Source: Punica granatum
Lineage: Eukaryota > Streptophyta > Magnoliopsida > Myrtales > Lythraceae
Assembly (NCBI RefSeq): GCF_007655135.1
Contig: NC_045133.1
Span: 1,612,001-1,676,000, forward strand
Length of the DNA stretch: 64,000 bases
Direction of reading: 5' to 3'
Both the position numbers and the translations under genes were made by a program. The notes below the pieces were generated by a model, which ran no database searches, was not told the DNA's origin, and saw nothing but the letters and a program-made list of their open reading frames with translations. Of the stretch, positions 32,201 through 43,105 are shown in pieces. Position 1 is the stretch's first letter; each line of letters opens with the position of its first letter.

Positions 32201-33351
32201 TTTATTTGGAAGAATTATATCCATGCTAATCAAATTGTTATATTTTGTTAGCCCTCTCGAGATTATAATGTTAGTACCTATAAAAAAATTATAATGTTAA
32301 TTGAACTTATTTTCACATCATAATATATTAGTACAGATTAACGTGTTAGTATATTAAACATATATACATCGATAAAAATTTTAAAGTATGAATTAATATG
32401 TTTGTATATTTAACATTTATTGGATTGAAAAAAAAAATTTATTCCCAAGTCATAACAGTATTTTCTAATAACGATCACAAACTATTGACGGTACTTTCTA
32501 TTTATAATATAGTGATAAACTCAGGTAATTAATCAAACACAAAATAAGAGATTTCGTATCTATCATCATAATATTATTCAAATTTTAAATTAAATATTTG
32601 AAAATTTAACTCTCAAAAAGTCTTCCAAATTTCATATACAAAAAGTATTATAAAAATAATTTGTACATGATCAAATTTGTCAAGAAATATTTATTCAAAT
32701 TTAAATTTTTAAAATGTCGTGATAAGTAAAAATAATATTAAACAGGGTAAAAATTTCTAGATTTTTTTAATGAAAAGCTAAAAAAATGGAGAAAGTTCAT
32801 AAAATGGCTCGTACAAGTTTACAATATTTGAATAAAGTATGAAGTAAAAATATTTGATAGATTATCTTTATCGAAATAATTAAAATTTCTAAAAATATTT
32901 TATAGATTATCACATCTTATCAATTGTATATATTTGCAAAACTATAATTTCAAATAAAAATCAAACTTAAAAAATTCACATAGTTTACGGATAACTATAT
33001 CACATAAAATTTATTTGAAGAATTTAAATTTCAAAAAATATTTATAATATTATCACATCCTCCAAATTATATTTGTTTATAAAATTAAAGTTTCAAATAA
33101 TCATAAAATTGAAAAGAAAGGAAAAAATCAAAATCGCTATACCACCATGCCGAGGTCATCAGGTCGAGTTCACCGTGACTTCACTTTTATATCTGTATAT
33201 ATATATAGATTTTTTTAACTTTATTAATTAATAAACAAAAGAAAACAATTTGAAGAACTAGTAGAAATTATTGCTTCTTTCCTGTTGGTGACAGAACCAT
33301 GTGCATGTATTGGGCAGGTCCCTTGTCATATACAAACACACACACACATAC

Positions 33352-33385
<34 letters not shown>

Positions 33386-33543
33386 TATCCTACCAAATGA
33401 GAAGCTGCCTTTTTTTTTCTTTTTTCCTTTTCCTTTCTTCTGATGTTGGGAATACAACCAATCAGAATTGTACTTGTATTTGACTAATTAATTCATGACA
33501 TATATCATATAATTATAATGTAAATATTTATGTATATATAGTT
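29261..33543. other. AT-rich spacer downstream of the MYB gene
   Basis: The first few hundred bases are the MYB 3' UTR. Beyond this I see no gene. From about 31800 to 33120 the sequence is extremely AT-rich with no recognisable repeat ends. CA/TA microsatellite (ACACAC then CATACATA and (AT)n) occurs at 33335-33384. Confidence 0.45.
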
Positions 33544-33722
33544 TTTTCGGTGTGAACTCTGGTATCCGAAAGCCTAATTGGGTTTCGACTAATTTAGTCG
33601 AGCTTAGTCGACTCACTAAGGGATAAAACTTTCTCGACATGGATTTTCCGTATTCACAAGGACTTGAACCCGAGTCCTTACTTTAACGGAATAAGTGTTA
33701 AACCGCTTGAATCAACTCATGT
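33544..33722 (-). repeat. SINE-like dispersed repeat, copy B
   Basis: This is the best-preserved member of the family also seen at 17866-18055. On the minus strand it reads ATGAGTTGATTCAAGCGGTT, then GACTCGGGTTCAAGTCCTTG, where GGTTCAAGTCC closely matches a Pol III B box. It ends with GATACCAGAGTTCACACCGA and a short A run. Confidence 0.65.
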
Positions 33723-36001
33723 TAGTAAATATATATATCTTTTAATAAGAGGGGGGAGAAAATGCTTCTTTTTTTTATCTTTCAAAATGAAGAATTAAAT
33801 GCTTAATTGCTGCATGCTGGCTTTGGTCCCCCATAGGAATAAAGAAGTAAACATGTTGCCTTTGCCTACCACAGAATTGGCAACAACTCCCTTTTGTCTG
33901 TATTATTGAATCCAATATTTTCTGCATCCTTTGATGTAATATAGCCTTCTTATTATCCACCACAAATTAGATTTATTTTCATTAGGAAAATGATTCTTTC
34001 TTCTTCTTCTTTTGCAATTCTTTTAATGACTATTAACTATGAGTGTCTAAAAATATTGCTACATACAATCAATTCACGACTTCAATGCTTTCGAAGTTAC
34101 ATGCTAACGAACCTCACATTTGATTTTGAAAAATCAACGTTGAAGATATCATATATTAATGATTGATCACCGTCACGAGATTAACCAGTCCCATAACTAA
34201 TAATAGGCATCCATTGGGCCCGGAGGAGTAAACCCTTGTCGTGACAATATCGTTTCTTTTTCATATCCCTTTCTTTTCCCCGTTAAAATGAGGAAAAGGA
34301 TGGTCAGAGAAACTAATGATGAGCCCCGAAGAGCTGGGCTCATCATGGGCTGGGCCCTACCCATGGGCCCAAAAAACAAAATCCCATCATTGTAAAGCTG
34401 AATCCAACTAGGAAAAGAAACAAATCAAATCCCATTACTAGTTGCTTAAATGGGCCCGTTTATATTGGGCCACGCAGTCGAAGCTCGCAGTTATTGATAT
34501 TATATTAGGCCCATAAGCCCAGTTGTTGTTTAGGCAAAATATAAATCCAAGTGGGTTATAGGCCCAATCCAAGTTGATCCCGCCGTTGTAATCCATCGTA
34601 GGTTTTTTCTGTTTGATCTAATTTATTAACTGTGGTCAAATTTACGGCGATTAGTTAACTCGTATTATCGGTAAACTGACAATGTTAATGCTAATGGAGG
34701 GTGTGTGTGTGCCGTGCCAAGATTAGAAACGGCTATTAGGAGAAAGAATGGGATGCATCTTACTTGTTAAGGAAAACTACCGAAAACTCGGGTAACGATC
34801 TAAGTCGGTAGTAAGGATGTATTTTATTTTCTGTAAGCAATTGGTACAGTGAATGGAGGCAAAAGCAATATAGCTTTGATGAAGGTGAAGGGTGAACATA
34901 TTGATGGCGTTTCTTATCTTAACTTCACACTCAAGTTTTGATAATCTCTCGTGGGATTCCTTTTCCATTGCGTAATGCGTCAAATTGAATTTATTATTTG
35001 CTAGTCAACTTTCTAATTGGCATTGATTATGCCGTAAAATTATAATAATAAATAAATCAGCAAATGGATTTCATCGTAAATTAATTATATCACAAATATC
35101 CGAGGTGGGATTCTCAACTCACGAAGCAGCTATGTCAATTTGCATGAATCAACAACCTAACTATGTAATGAAAAAAACATGAAAATGATTTCTTTTTCTC
35201 TTTTTATAGGAAATTTTTTTAATTTCTTTTGTTGATTTTTTCTTATATTAGTTGAACCTCTCCTTTCACATCGATATGAGAGTTCATGTGAGAAAAGGTC
35301 AATCCCAACCCACTAAACGGATGAAAGTCTCTAAATTGGATTTCAGACTTTCAAATCAAGTAGGTTGATGGTGATTCTGGAACTGATTTTTATAAGATTA
35401 CGACTTTCTAAAATAGGATATTATCGAAACATATTTGATAAATATTTTTTGGTAATGAAAATTAATCTTTTATATTCTTTAAAGATTTCATTAACTTTCC
35501 AAGCATACTTGTATATATCTATATTTATATATATATATATATATCCATATTTATATCTATATCTATCCATGCAATATAAAGCAGAGCAATGACAGACATG
35601 GCTAGATAGTTTTGGAATGTCCGAATTACTGAATGAAATTTTGTCGGATTTTGAATTTTGAATTTTTAATAAAAAAATAATTTTGCTTTACTTTTGTAAA
35701 TATATAGAGTATGAAAAAATTCGACTTTTTTAATCTTTTATTAATATGATTGGTACTCCTAAACTATGACAAATTATATTAATTATATTGCATTAATCTT
35801 TTGTATCTGTTATTTTTTTGTATTAAAAAGATTTTATTGATTGTTGAACTAATATATTTGAATTTTTTTTTTAGATTTTATATATCTATATGTGCTGCAA
35901 TTAGGATCCAAAACGACCCCCCGTGACCTTTCGGCTTATCTATCTATTAAATATCTTCTGGCCTATCCATCTAAAAAATATCTTTCGACCTATCTATCTG
36001 A
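33723..36001. other. AT-rich spacer with an orphan site II cluster
   Basis: No gene recognised. The TGGGCC/GGCCCA cluster at 34335-34566 is listed separately. At about 35930-36000 a ~30-bp unit built on CC(T/C)ATC(T/C)ATCT and AAATATCTTT is repeated three times just before the MITE pair. Confidence 0.45.
34335..34566. promoter_or_regulatory. Cluster of TGGGCY/GGCCCA (TCP site II-type) motifs without an adjacent gene
   Basis: At least nine TGGGCC, TGGGCT or GGCCCA hexamers lie within 232 bp (for example at 34335, 34351, 34364, 34451, 34466, 34508 and 34561). Such clusters mark promoters of growth and translation genes in plants, but no coding frame of any length with family features is found within 2 kb on either side. 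It may be the relic of a lost gene's promoter, the promoter of a non-coding RNA, or part of an old repeat. Confidence 0.4.
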
Positions 36002-36010
36002 TATAATATA

Positions 36011-36441
36011 GGGTAAATTGCATTTATAGTCCAAAAAAATTTACAAATATTTCAATATGGTATAAAAAGTTTTTTTTTTTTGCTACTTGATGGTACAAAA
36101 TGTTTCAAAGTTGTTTTAGTATAGTACAAACTGTCATCTCGCCATTGACGTCGTCAAGCAGTCATTTACAAGATCCGTAAATTTTGCACCATCATGTAAC
36201 TTACGCAAAACATTTTATATTATTAAATTACAACTTCAAAATATTGTACACCATCATGTAACGTCTCACAAAAATCGATTTTGCACCATCAGCATCGGTT
36301 TGACTGTGTCAATGGCGAGATGACGATTTGTACTATACTGAAACAACTTTAAAATATTTTGTACCATCAAGTAGCAAAAAAAAAATTTCTACCATATTGA
36401 AACATTTGTAAAACTTTTTGAACCATCAGTGCAATTTACCT
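36011..36441. mobile_element. Foldback MITE 1 (Mutator-like), 431 bp
   Basis: Long inverted ends: GGGTAAATTGCA at the left and TGCAATTTACC at the right, with pairing continuing over roughly 130-150 bp through TTTCAATATGGTA, TGCTACTTGATGGTACAAAA and CATCTCGCCATTGAC. It is flanked on both sides by the 9-bp TATAATATA, which fits the 9-11 bp target duplication of Mutator-like elements. Non-coding. Confidence 0.82.
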
Positions 36442-36450
36442 TATAATATA

Positions 36451-36769
36451 GGGTAAATTACAAAAAAAACCCAAATTTTGTAAAATATCTCAATTTTGTT
36501 CTAAATTTTGTTTTGTAACAGAAAAAACCATAAACTTTTTAAAACGTCTCAAAAATAACCTCCGTTATAACTTCCGTTAATTTTTGCCTACGTGTGACCT
36601 ACGTGGACTGTTAAAGGGACCCGCCATTAGTAGCAAAAATTGACGGAAGTTATAACGGAGGTCATTTTTTAGACATTTTAGAAAACTTATGGTTTTTTTG
36701 TTACAAAACAAAATTTATGACAAAACTGAGACTTTTTACAAAATTTGGATTTTTTTTTGTAATTTGCCC
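36451..36769. mobile_element. Foldback MITE 2 (Mutator-like), 319 bp, next to MITE 1
   Basis: Left end GGGTAAATTACAAAAAAAAC and right end TTTTTTTTGTAATTTGCCC pair, and pairing continues through CCAAATTTTGTAAAA, TTTTGTTTTGTAACA and CCGTTATAACTTCCGT, so almost the whole element folds back with a centre of about 50 bp. It is flanked by TATAATATA at 36442-36450 (shared with MITE 1) and again at 36770-36778. Confidence 0.82.
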
Positions 36770-36778
36770 TATAATATA

Positions 36779-37143
36779 TATATATATACACGAATATATA
36801 CAATTGGTACTAGCAATAAAATAAAATAAAATGCAAAAGAGTAGTGTTGCTCGACTTAAAAAAAAAAAGACTAATAATGCTATTTAAAATAAATCTGTTA
36901 GCAACCATCCACAGGAGTGTGAACATAAGAAACAACCGTGAAAACTATCATTACTGAAGCTAATATGAAAATTACTTTCAACCATTAACAACAAGCTTAA
37001 ATTATGCAATAAAAATGGCAAGAATGATGGTGAATTTTGATTTACACAATTTTAAAATACGCATATAACGTGTAAAATAATATACGAAAAACATAAAAAT
37101 TGAACGCGTACGATCTCGTGCAATGCATGGGTTCTTTAACTAC

Positions 37144-37174
<31 letters not shown>

Positions 37175-37330
37175 ATAGGTAAGGATAATTGCATTAATGA
37201 TGGAAAAGTTACAAAACAACTGAGAGGGGATAACCTTCAAAAATATAAAAGGAATGAAAAATCGAGGTAAAACCAAGGTGACCTAGTTTGTGAGCTTGAA
37301 GGTTACTTGTTCGAGGGATCTAGGTACATC
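36779..37330. other. Spacer between the MITE pair and the large retroposon
   Basis: No gene. From 37173 the sequence GATAGGTAAGGATAATTGCA, preceded by an (AT)n tract at 37144-37172, looks like the reversed 3' end of a non-LTR retroposon, into which the element at 37349 later inserted. This part is a guess. Confidence 0.4.
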
Positions 37331-37348
37331 GCCATGCTGATAAAAGAG

Positions 37349-38814
37349 TTTTTTTTTTTTGGCTCAGCAATAAATGAGTGTCCATTGATAACAAAAATGA
37401 GTACAAGATATAACGTTCAAGAGAAGATTACAAGAACATAAAAATATAATGGATCACCGATATCACTGTAAAGAAAAAATAAAGCGACGAAGCACAAACA
37501 GTGAATACAAATACAATTACAAAGATCATTTCAGTTGTTGTATATCTATTTTCGACCTCTTAGAACTAGACTCATTATAGTCTCGGACAAAGTCATGAAG
37601 TGAAGCCAAGTTGCAAACCATATAAAGCTGCTATGTAGAAGCAAAGCCAAGAGGGGTCTTGAACTGATACTCGGCGCAGGAGCCCTTCACAGGTCAGAAC
37701 TCTATATCTAATCAATCAAACCAATTCCTAAACAAACTTGATCCTTAAATAGTTAAACCAAGCAATCATACTTTTTTGATCGGTTTAAACTGGCGATTAT
37801 TAACAAAGACAATCAAATCAATTAAGTCAGGATATATGATCGGTTCAAACCAATGACTATGAAAGGGGAGCTGAGACCTGCATAAATTCGACGAAAAAGG
37901 CAAGCCACAAAAGGTCGATTGTTCAAGTGGCGATTCGACCATCAAAGAACTAAAGCTACAAACTTTTGACATGGAGGGCGGGGATACTGTTGCAGAGGAG
38001 GCAGAGAAACTGGAGATGAGAAGCTGCCACCTGAGGTGAGGACGAGGTTCAAATAGTAAGATCAATGTTGAGGGGGCCAGTCGGGTCTAGATTGATCTGG
38101 CTAAGTGGTTGGGTTGGGTCGGTCATGCACGTGCATCAAATCGGGTCGAGGATGTCGGTTTCTTCGCCACCAATCGAGAGAATGGCAGACAAATAGTAGG
38201 GATCGCCTCCAATCTAGAGCTCTGCCATAGCAAGGAGGAAACCGCCACCACAGGACTGGCCGAAAGAGGGAGATGGTGCGGGTCACTGGAAGAGAGAGAA
38301 ACCCACCGCTGAGACAAAGAATAGGGAAAGGGGCTGCTGCAACCTACTAGGATGTCCTCTTCACCAACTCCTGACCACCACAGAACATGGAGATATAGTA
38401 GAAGGGTGGCATCAAAATGTAGTAGAGAGGCTCGCAAATCTCGCCACCGGGAGAAAAACGTCGAAACTATTGTGAAGGGGAACCCCAGGGCGCCTCTAAG
38501 AGCCACGAGAAAGACCAGCCCAACTCGAAGGGGCAGTAACTGACCATTCAAAGAAGAAACCAAGGCCAACGACTAGATTGGCAGCCTTAAAACCTCCATT
38601 ATTGTTATGGGGAAGGAAAAATGGGGAGAGGAAGAGGAAGATTGAGAAGAGCCACCGGGATCGAAGACTTCCGGGAGGTAGAGGATGGCCAAAATTTATC
38701 GATTTCCGGACGCGCCCAACCAGAACCGGACATTCCGGTAGGAGAGCTGCTTAAGGCTTTGGAGTTTTTGTGGGGAGAAGAAGGAAGGGGAGAATAAGGT
38801 GGGAATTTCTTGCC
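37349..38814 (-). mobile_element. 1.47-kb non-LTR-type retroposon with poly(A) tail and 18-bp target duplication
   Basis: The insert is bounded by GCCATGCTGATAAAAGAG (37331-37348) and GCCATGCTAATAAAAGAG (38815-38832), an 18-bp duplication with one mismatch. Immediately inside the left copy is a run of 12 T, which is the poly(A) tail when read on the minus strand. The minus-strand 5' end is pyrimidine-rich. The body contains a 148-codon open frame (38569 to 38123) with no reverse transcriptase, endonuclease or zinc-knuckle motif, and a long AT-rich 3' part ending TTGTTATCAATGGACACTCA before the tail. It may be a non-autonomous LINE derivative, or a retrocopy of an unidentified transcript. The single target-duplication mismatch indicates a fairly recent event. 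Confidence 0.82.
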
Positions 38815-38832
38815 GCCATGCTAATAAAAGAG

Positions 38833-40536
38833 ATGAAGGCTTAATAGTATCCGAATTGTGATGGGAAGTTTCTTTTAATGGGAAGTTTCTAATGGCCTAG
38901 TTTGTATGCATTTTGTGATGGGAAGTTTCTTCTAATCGTAACTTTTGAGAGAATGGAATGTGATTGATGGCTGATGCATTTGCATCACAAGTAGAGAAAA
39001 TCCCATCAAATATTTTTTTAATAATAAGAAAATACTTAAAGATATATAAAAAAAAGCAATTAAAAGTGAATGAATAGTATAGAAATAATTAATCAGGGCA
39101 TGATTATTGTCATATCCAAAAGGACAACACATACTAAAGGTTCCCCCCGAAACCCACCCCTGCATGGGTGGCATGAGTTCCCAATTGCCAAAAAGGACTT
39201 GTACATGCGGTGGCACACTAAGCTAATTTGTGAGCGGTTTTATTTGCAGTTTACAATTTCGAGATTCGCTAAAAATACCTTACAAATGGAATAAGTTCAT
39301 ATTTGAATGAAGATTTAATCTCAATTAATAAAATGAGAATACCTCATAATTAAAAAAATAATTTTCTTTTTTGTGAATAGAAATTAAAACCTTGGTTTAA
39401 ACTTAAAAAATTAAGGTTCTAAAAGTAGAACATGTACGCATACCAATATATGTACACATCATCATATCCTCATTTATAAAAATGAATAATTAGACTCGAA
39501 AAAATGTTATTTAATTTGTATTGAATAGAAAAATAATAATAAAAATCGGCCTACTCTAATATCCGGATATTCGAAAATTCAATTACATCTCGATTAATTC
39601 AATTGAGCTCATTAAAAAGTAAATATATCTCGGCATAAATTTTCTACATTCGTAAATACTTTGAACACTTTCCACCAAACAAATGCCGAGTTACTTTAAC
39701 CAATCTAATTCGTACTCTTATCACCCTCCTCATTGGTTAGCAAAAACACCCTCCTCGATATTCCGGACATGGATTCTGCCTAAAGCATTACCTTTTGCAC
39801 TCTGCGGATTCTGAGTTTGCCGGGGAGGACCCGTCCTGAGTCAGCTCCGATCAGGTACACCCGCCTCCGGCCTTCTTCTCCGGGAAAATTCTCGTCTGCC
39901 CAGTACGAAAGTTGCAAACTTGAAGCGACCTGCTGGGTTGATTTTGATTTTCAACAATTTTCTCTGCTCAGTTCTGTTCCTCTGCTTCTCCGAGGTGAGC
40001 CTATATGGCGTTTAACGACGGCGTTGATGTATTTGCAATGCTCAGTCTCTTACGATCAGTTGCTTTGCTAGACTAGGCGTGCTTTCTTCTGTTTGTTGCT
40101 GAACCTTCCTGTTACTCTTTCCCATATGAGCAGATTCGCCTCTTTCTCCCGGCTGTCAATTCAAGGAAGAACCTTGCTGGGGTTTGATCGGACTCAGGGT
40201 TTAAGGCTGTGTTTTCACTAGTTAAAGATGGGAAATTTCTCGGTTTCCCGTGATTATGGCGATTCATTGAGCTGTGAGCTGAATGATGAAATTTCCCAAA
40301 CACTCTGCAGGGTTTAAGGCTTAACATCTCATCTGCACATAGATTCTTTTGCTGGGTTTCCAAAGTTTTGACGACTTGATTTTGTTATCATCCTGCAATA
40401 GTCGGTTCGGTTTCTTCATACTTACTCACAGTTTCCAGCTGTTATATCCTATCCTAGTGCTAATTCCCTGTGGAGTAGAATCTGAGTTGCAGGGGTTATT
40501 AGACTATCATTCCCGAATCGTTCCGACTTATTCCCA
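38833..40536. other. Spacer and 5' leader region of the GT47 gene
   Basis: No gene to about 39770. From there on GC content rises and the sequence probably holds the transcribed leader of the glycosyltransferase gene, possibly with an intron (a CTCCGAG/GTGAGC donor-like site at about 39994). Three copies of ATGGGAAGTTTCT lie at about 38861-38930. Confidence 0.45.
39553..39712 (-). repeat. SINE-like dispersed repeat, degenerate copy C
   Basis: TATCCGGATATTCGAAAATTCAATT, CTCGATTAATTCAATTGAGC, ATAAATTTTCTACATTCGTAAA and the final ACTTTAACCAATCTAATTCGT keep the order of blocks seen at 17866 and 33544, with many changes. Confidence 0.45.
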
Positions 40537-42383
40537 ATGATGGAGAAAGGTGTGCCTCCATCGAGGTTCCTCTTCTACCTCGTGACTGTTTCTCTGTTCC
40601 TTTTCATTTTCTTCTCTTCAGCATTCCTCCTTCAATTCACTGCCTCCCCTTTCACTCCCGGAGAGGTCTTGAAGCACATTCTTATTAATACCACATCACA
40701 TTACTTGAGACCTGATGCCAGTAGAGATCGAATTGAAACTCCATTGTCATTGCAAACCTATGAAAGCCTTTCTGTAGAAAGGGAGGGAGAGGGTAACGGT
40801 GATTCTGATACTAGCGAGGTCCCTGTCTGTGACCCTAATCGGGCAAAGTTACAGGTGTTCATGTATGATTTGCCCCCTGAGTTTCACTTCGGTTTGTTGG
40901 GTTGGAGAAGAAAATCTAATCGGACATGGCCATCAGTCGATAATCCTGGTGACATACCGCCGTATCCTGGCGGGTTAAACTTACAACATAGCATTGAGTA
41001 TTGGCTCACTCTCGATCTCCTATCCTCAACCACTCCTGGCATCATGAGACCTTGCACTGTGGTCAGAGTTAAGAACTCAACCGAAGCGGACGTCATTTTT
41101 GTGCCGTTCTTTTCATCTTTGAGCTATAATCGGTACTCCAAGGTTCAGGGAAAGGAGAAAGTTAGTGTGGACAAGATGTTGCAGGGCAAATTGGTAGAAT
41201 TCCTCAGAGGTCGCGATGAGTGGAGGAGAACCAGAGGGAAGGACCACGTAATAGTGGCCCACCACCCGAATAGTTTGTTGGACGCAAGGAAGAAACTGGG
41301 CTCAGCCACGTTTGTGCTCGCTGATTTTGGACGGTATCCCAAGGAAATTGCCAACATCGAGAAAGATATCATAGCTCCATACAAGCATGTTGTAAGGACC
41401 ATTTCTTCTCGGTCGGCCTCCTTTGAGAAGCGCCCAATTCTAGCCTACTTTCAAGGAGCTATTTATCGGAAAGATGTAAGTTGCATTGCTTTGTTTTTAA
41501 CTTACAGTTATATTTTTTAGGAACAACAAAATGTATCTCGGATTTTACCAATATAAGCCTATGTTTGTTAACATTTTTTTTTCATGCATGTGTACCAACT
41601 ATGCCAATTGAGGCTATGATTAGATTGCAAAATGGTTGAGTAATTATCAGAATATTGTAGAAAATGAAGGCCGAGTGATCTTTCTGTCATTGTCCATCTT
41701 TTTCCCTTCCACGGGGAGTTTGAGTTCCATTGGTCAAAGCATAGACTAAAATGGAAAAACTATCTAAATTTCTAGTGATGTCTGAATTGCTAATTTTGAC
41801 TTATGATCATGTAAATGTAACTTCAACATGTTTCTCCATGTTATTTCTTTTGAATTTTCAGGGGGGAGTAATCCGTCAAGAACTGTACTACCTCCTCAAA
41901 GACGAAAAAGATGTTCACTTTGCGTTCGGATCTGTAAAGGGGAATGGGGTCCACAAAGCGGGCCAGGGAATGGCGTCATCCAAGTTCTGCCTTAATATAG
42001 CAGGGGACACTCCTTCCTCGAATCGCCTCTTTGACGCAATTGTGAACCATTGCGTTCCTGTGATAATCAGTGACGAGATCGAACTCCCATTTGAGGATGT
42101 CTTAGACTACTCAGAGTTTTGTGTTTTTGTCCGGGCAGCGGATGCTGTGAAGAGAGGGTTCCTAGTGAAACTTCTCCGAGGAATTGGGAAGGACAAGTGG
42201 ACGAGGATGTGGACAAGATTGAAACAAATAGTACAGCATTTTGAGTATCAGTACCCCTCGAAACCTGGGGATGCTGTGGATATGATATGGGAAGCAATTC
42301 ATAGAAAGACATCGTCAATGCGAAATAAACTGCACAGGAATAAAAGGTACCGAAGATCAGAGCTCTTTGCAAAGGGTAATTGA
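40537..42383 (+). CDS. GT47 exostosin-family glycosyltransferase (ARAD-like, At1g74680-like)
   Basis: Two exons, 40537-41475 and 41862-42383, joined in phase 0 (GAT/GTAAGT, TTTCAG), encode 486 aa. Translation may start at the first or second of two adjacent ATGs. Residues ~10-32 (FLFYLVTVSLFLFIFFSSAF) form one hydrophobic signal anchor, giving a type II Golgi membrane protein with a lumenal catalytic domain. The exostosin domain begins at LQVFMYDLPPEFHFGLLGW, with ADVIFVPFFSSLSYNRYS, GKDHVIVAHHPNS and, in exon 2, ASSKFCLNIAGDTPSSNRLF followed by CVPVIISDEIELPFED, the nucleotide-sugar binding region of GT47. Members add arabinose, xylose or galactose to cell-wall polysaccharides; which sugar is added here is unknown. 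The split within KD-GG is the position I recall for ARAD-like genes. Confidence 0.93.
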
Positions 42384-42850
42384 ATTGAATATTCCATAAT
42401 GTGGAGCTTGAATCATTACGATTGTCAATAGGTGGGCAGCTAGGAAATTCGAGAAAGAGGCAAGTGATGATTATGACCCTTTTGTTTTCCGGTCTTGTTT
42501 CTTCTGTCAGTAGCAGACATTCCTGGAAGGATTCTTGTTAGATGCTCATACAAGGCGAAATCGATTGATGAAATTCATTTTCATTGCTGCATCATGGGCG
42601 TTATCTTACTCTTTACATTTGAAGATGATAATCGTTTTACCTCGAGAGAGCACGATATAGCTGATTCAAGCAAATCAGCAATGCTTCTTCATATACTTTG
42701 ACACACTAAGGACAACTTATCTCTTCTTTTTTTTCCTTCTCTCTGTGAGAAACAATCTCTTCTACTCTGCATCAGTTAGAAGCCACCTACAAGCCTTCCC
42801 CTCTCCTTGCCACTTCTGTCTATACTAACAGCAGCTCCCAGAGCTCACCC
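42384..42850. other. 3' UTRs of convergent GT47 and CLE genes
   Basis: The two genes face each other here. No other feature is recognised. Confidence 0.5.
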
Positions 42851-43105
42851 TCAGCTTGTCAGCTTCTTGTTGTGAATGGGGTCGGGTCCTCTTCGAACTC
42901 TCCTCTTGTTGGAGAGGTTAGGATCAATCATCACCGACGGCGTAGGAGCCAAACTCTGCCTCTTCAGGGGGGCTGGGACAGTAACAAGATCCGGTCTTGG
43001 AGCAAGATCCGTGCTTGTCATTCCCGAAACGTCAGCCGGAAGGAAGAAGAATAAGACTTCAAAACAGAACAGAACCACTGCAACCTTAAAAGCAGAAGAA
43101 ACCAT
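42851..43105 (-). CDS. CLE45-like: CLE family signalling peptide precursor (CLE45-like)
   Basis: An intronless 84-aa minus-strand frame has the full CLE layout. Residues 1-28 form a signal peptide (basic-poor start, then VAVVLFCFEVLFFFLPADVSG). A variable middle of ~40 residues follows, then the conserved C-terminal CLE motif RRVRRGPDPIHN at about residues 67-78 with a short KKLTS tail. The Arabidopsis peptide I recall as closest is CLE45 (RRVRRGSDPIHN), which restrains protophloem differentiation through BAM receptors; CLE25/26 have a different start (RKVP). The Pro in place of Ser fits the general CLE consensus GPDPIHN, with the usual hydroxylatable Pro positions present. The mature 12-mer would be secreted. 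It lies tail to tail with the GT47 gene. CLE identity is very likely; CLE45 assignment is good. Confidence 0.9.
   Translation of the reverse strand: MVSSAFKVAVVLFCFEVLFFFLPADVSGMTSTDLAPRPDLVTVPAPLKRQSLAPTPSVMIDPNLSNKRRVRRGPDPIHNKKLTS

Noticed and set aside
33301..33483. ORF with His-Thr and Ile-Tyr repeats
   Set aside because: It is translation of CA/TA microsatellite DNA and has no other support.
36011..36769. Precursor of a microRNA or hairpin siRNA locus
   Set aside because: The long inverted repeats have target duplications and element-like ends, so foldback MITEs explain them better; small-RNA production remains possible but is not shown by the sequence.
38123..38569. 148-codon minus-strand ORF as a possible gene
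   Set aside because: It lies wholly inside the retroposon at 37349-38814, has no recognisable domain, and its Ser/Leu/Arg-rich composition looks like translated non-coding pyrimidine-rich sequence.
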